DNA of 64,000 nt from Ferruginibacter yonginensis. GTDB lineage: Bacteria; Bacteroidota; Bacteroidia; Chitinophagales; Chitinophagaceae. The notes under the pieces were generated by a model. The model saw nothing but the letters and a program-made list of their open reading frames with translations. It had not been told where the DNA came from and did no database searches. The stretch lies in NCBI RefSeq assembly GCF_042651465.1, contig NZ_JBHSCZ010000001.1:124001-188000 (forward strand), written 5' to 3'. Each line of letters opens with the position of its first letter. Position 1 is the first letter of the stretch. Position numbers and translations under genes: made by a program. Shown here one piece after another: positions 61,993 through 64,000 of this stretch.

Positions 61993-63552
61993 ATGGCTAA
62001 AATAACTCAGAAAGACATTAACGATGCAGTTTGGAAAGCTTGCGACACATTTAGAGGCAGTATTGACCCTAGCGTTTATAAAGACTATGTGCTTACCATG
62101 CTTTTCTTAAAATACCTCAGCGATGTGCATGATGATAAAATGGAAGGCTACTTAGAAAAATACAATAATGATGTGGAACGTGCCAAACGTGCCATGCAAC
62201 ACGAACGCTTTATTGTGCCAGCGCATAGCCATTTTAAATTTTTGTACGAAGCTCGTAACGAAGCCAACATTGGTGAACTCATCAATATTGCATTGGCGGA
62301 TTTAGAAGAAGCTAACCGTGAAAAATTGTATAGTGAAGACGGTGCTGGTATTTTCCAAAACATTGACTTTAACAACAGCAAGCTGGGTGAGCCTAAAGAC
62401 AAAAACACCCGACTGAAAAACTTATTGCTAGATTTTAATAAGGATGCTTTAAATCTTCGTCCATCTCATTTGGATGGGAACGATATTATTGGTGGTGCTT
62501 ATGAGTACCTAATTTCTAACTTTGCTAGTGATGCAGGCAAAAAAGCTGGCGAATTTTATACGCCAAGTGAAGTATCAACCTTATTAGCAAGGTTAACTCA
62601 TTCTAAACCAGGTTCTCGTATTTGTGATCCTACTTGCGGTTCTGGTTCTTTACTCATAAAAGCTGGTAACGAGGTAGGCTCTGATAATTTTTCACTTTAC
62701 GGCCAAGAGGCTAATGGCAGCACCTGGGCATTGGCAGTAATGAATATGTTTTTGCATGGCTTCGATAATGCAGTGATTCGTTGGGGCGATACCATCCGCA
62801 ACCCTAAATTGAAAGTAGATGATATGACCTTGATGAAGTTTGACACAGTAGTTGCCAATCCACCTTTTTCTTTAGACAAATGGGGAAAGGTAGAAGATAA
62901 AGATGGTGAAAAAACCACCATTAGTTACGACCCTGAAACCGATAAATATAACCGTTTTTGGAGAGGCGTACCACCCAAGAGCAAAGGCGATTGGGCATTT
63001 ATTAGTCACATGATTGAAACGCTCAACGAAGAAGGTAAAGCAGGTGTAGTGGTGCCACATGGTGTATTATTTCGTGGAAGCAGTGAAGGCCGTATACGCC
63101 AACGCACCATTGAAGAAAACTTGCTCGAAGCAGTAATTGGCTTACCTGCCAACCTGTTTTTTGGTACCGGCATACCGGCTGCTATTTTGGTATTTAACAA
63201 GCAAAAAACCAGCAATAACTTCTTGTTTATTGATGCCAGCAAACATTACGAAAGTGCCAAAAACCAAAACAAACTACGTGATACAGATATTGAACATATG
63301 GTGAACACCTACCGTGATTTTGCAACCGGCAAGCTGCAACCCGGTGTGGTGGAAGATAAGTACAGTTATGTGGCTACTGCAATAGAAATAAAGGAAAATG
63401 AATTCAATCTAAATATTGCCCGTTATGTTGACACTTTTGAAGAAGAAGCTGAGGTTGATATTGAAGTAGTAGCCCAAGATATTCAAAACTTAGAAATTGA
63501 ATTGAAGCAAGTTCAAGATGAATTAGAAAATTTATTAAGCAAACTTCAATAG
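61993..63552 (+). CDS. hsdM: Type I restriction-modification methyltransferase subunit
   Basis: 519 residues. The N-terminal HsdM_N helical domain (DAVWKACDTFRGSIDPSVYKDYVLTMLFLKYLSD in pieces: FRGSIDPSVYKDYVL) is followed by the N6-adenine methyltransferase core: FYTPSEVSTLLA, AdoMet-binding DPTCGSGSLLIKAG (about residue 213), and the catalytic NPPF motif (VVANPPFSLDKWG). The C-terminal helices (LEIELKQVQDELENLLSKL) contact HsdS. The protein methylates adenine in the site chosen by HsdS. It lies between two hsdS-type genes; hsdR is not in the window and presumably follows. Confidence 0.96.
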   Translation: MAKITQKDINDAVWKACDTFRGSIDPSVYKDYVLTMLFLKYLSDVHDDKMEGYLEKYNNDVERAKRAMQHERFIVPAHSHFKFLYEARNEANIGELINIALADLEEANREKLYSEDGAGIFQNIDFNNSKLGEPKDKNTRLKNLLLDFNKDALNLRPSHLDGNDIIGGAYEYLISNFASDAGKKAGEFYTPSEVSTLLARLTHSKPGSRICDPTCGSGSLLIKAGNEVGSDNFSLYGQEANGSTWALAVMNMFLHGFDNAVIRWGDTIRNPKLKVDDMTLMKFDTVVANPPFSLDKWGKVEDKDGEKTTISYDPETDKYNRFWRGVPPKSKGDWAFISHMIETLNEEGKAGVVVPHGVLFRGSSEGRIRQRTIEENLLEAVIGLPANLFFGTGIPAAILVFNKQKTSNNFLFIDASKHYESAKNQNKLRDTDIEHMVNTYRDFATGKLQPGVVEDKYSYVATAIEIKENEFNLNIARYVDTFEEEAEVDIEVVAQDIQNLEIELKQVQDELENLLSKLQ

Positions 63553-63558
63553 AATATT

Positions 63559-64000
63559 ATGGAACAGTCGAAAAATATAACACACAAACATTCCGCAGCA
63601 GGTTTTATTCCAAAGGAATGGGAAGTAAATAATTTAGAAAAAATTGCTGAATTTAGAAATGGTAAAGCTCATGAAAATATTGTTGATTCTGAAGGCAAAT
63701 ACATAATTATTAACTCTAAGTTTATATCTACAGAAGGGGAAGTTGCAAAGTATTCTAAAGAAATACTTTGCCCGTTGTCTAAAGGTGAAATTGTCATGGT
63801 TATGAGTGATGTTCCAAATGGCAAAGCTATTGCCAAATGTTTCTATGTTAAAGAGGATAATCTCTACACTCTAAATCAAAGGATTTGTGCCATTACTGCA
63901 AAAAAGGTTGATCCCATATTTTTATATTATGCCCTGAACAGAAATAAATATTACCTAACATTTGACGATGGCGTTAATCAAACAAATTTGAGAAAAGAAG
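63559..64000 (+). CDS. hsdS: Type I restriction specificity subunit HsdS, N-terminal part (partial)
   Basis: The window ends inside this gene after 147 codons. It starts 6 bp after hsdM (MEQSKNITHKHSAAGFIPKEW). The TRD-type pattern is clear: FIPKEWEVNNLEKIAEFRNGKAHE, SKGEIVMVMSDVPNGKAIAKCFYV, NQRICAITAKKVDPIFLYYALNRN, then TFDDGVNQTNLRKE, where a conserved 'G..Q.NL' turn ends the first TRD. I expect a second TRD beyond the window, but cannot see it. It probably supplies the canonical specificity of the HsdM complex, next to the half-size HsdS upstream. Confidence 0.85.
   Translation, partial: MEQSKNITHKHSAAGFIPKEWEVNNLEKIAEFRNGKAHENIVDSEGKYIIINSKFISTEGEVAKYSKEILCPLSKGEIVMVMSDVPNGKAIAKCFYVKEDNLYTLNQRICAITAKKVDPIFLYYALNRNKYYLTFDDGVNQTNLRKE

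Overview
The window is ordinary chromosome of a low-GC (mid-30s percent by eye) member of the Bacteroidota, most likely Chitinophagaceae or a close relative. The evidence is: two large secreted proteins with type IX secretion C-terminal sorting domains, promoters of the Bacteroidota type (TTTG, then TAnnTTTG) with little Shine-Dalgarno signal, DUF4199, DUF6029 and Omp28-type families, LytTR and NarL-type two-component pairs, and gene orders familiar from this phylum. I saw no tRNA, rRNA, CRISPR array, insertion sequence, phage gene or replication origin.

Layout. 1-5.6 kb: end of a NupG-like nucleoside symporter, trxA, dnaE and a secreted NlpC/P60 hydrolase. 5.6-13.7 kb: secreted M1 peptidase, peptide-type ABC binding lipoprotein, a large type IX cargo protein, msrA and an unknown secreted protein. 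13.7-20.7 kb, minus strand: a dihydroorotase-like gene, DUF4199, two glycosyltransferases and a complete GDP-D-glycero-alpha-D-manno-heptose pathway (HddA, GmhA and an HddC-GmhB fusion). 20.8-29.2 kb: a LytTR regulator/kinase pair, two secreted unknowns, a lone unknown gene, then a membrane protein/kinase/LuxR regulator unit with overlapping genes. 29.2-32.1 kb: a second type IX cargo protein and a secreted protein with a Thr/Pro/Lys linker.

32.2-36.5 kb: translation block thrS, infC, rluF, rpmI, rplT, followed by an unlisted 29-codon membrane ORF with its own terminator. 36.8-43.2 kb: arginine decarboxylase-like enzyme, a divergent photolyase/cryptochrome, a DUF6029 outer-membrane protein with TlpA, and a divergent Omp28-type lipoprotein. 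43.3-50.7 kb: ychF, an SpmA/SpmB-like fusion, a serine beta-lactamase-fold lipoprotein, serA, ndh and DUF2071. 50.6-54.4 kb, minus strand: aspartylglucosaminidase-like enzyme, CutC and a shortened beta-mannosidase, which together look like an N-glycan core catabolic operon. 54.5-56.1 kb: a TetR regulator and a membrane protein, each preceded by the same perfect 15-bp palindrome, with a 35-codon ORF coupled to the membrane gene by ATGA. 56.1-61.2 kb: rnr, a polyprenyl synthase and an APC permease. 61.4-64 kb: a type I restriction-modification locus with a half-size HsdS, HsdM and the start of a second HsdS, running off the window.

I found no clearly new multi-gene system. The best leads are the half-size HsdS arrangement, the two small ORFs, the TetR operator pair, the domain-deleted beta-mannosidase with its glycan operon, and the metal-ligand-less dihydroorotase homologue. 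Gene starts were moved from non-ATG upstream codons to an internal ATG where the protein family, signal peptide or neighbouring stop supported this.
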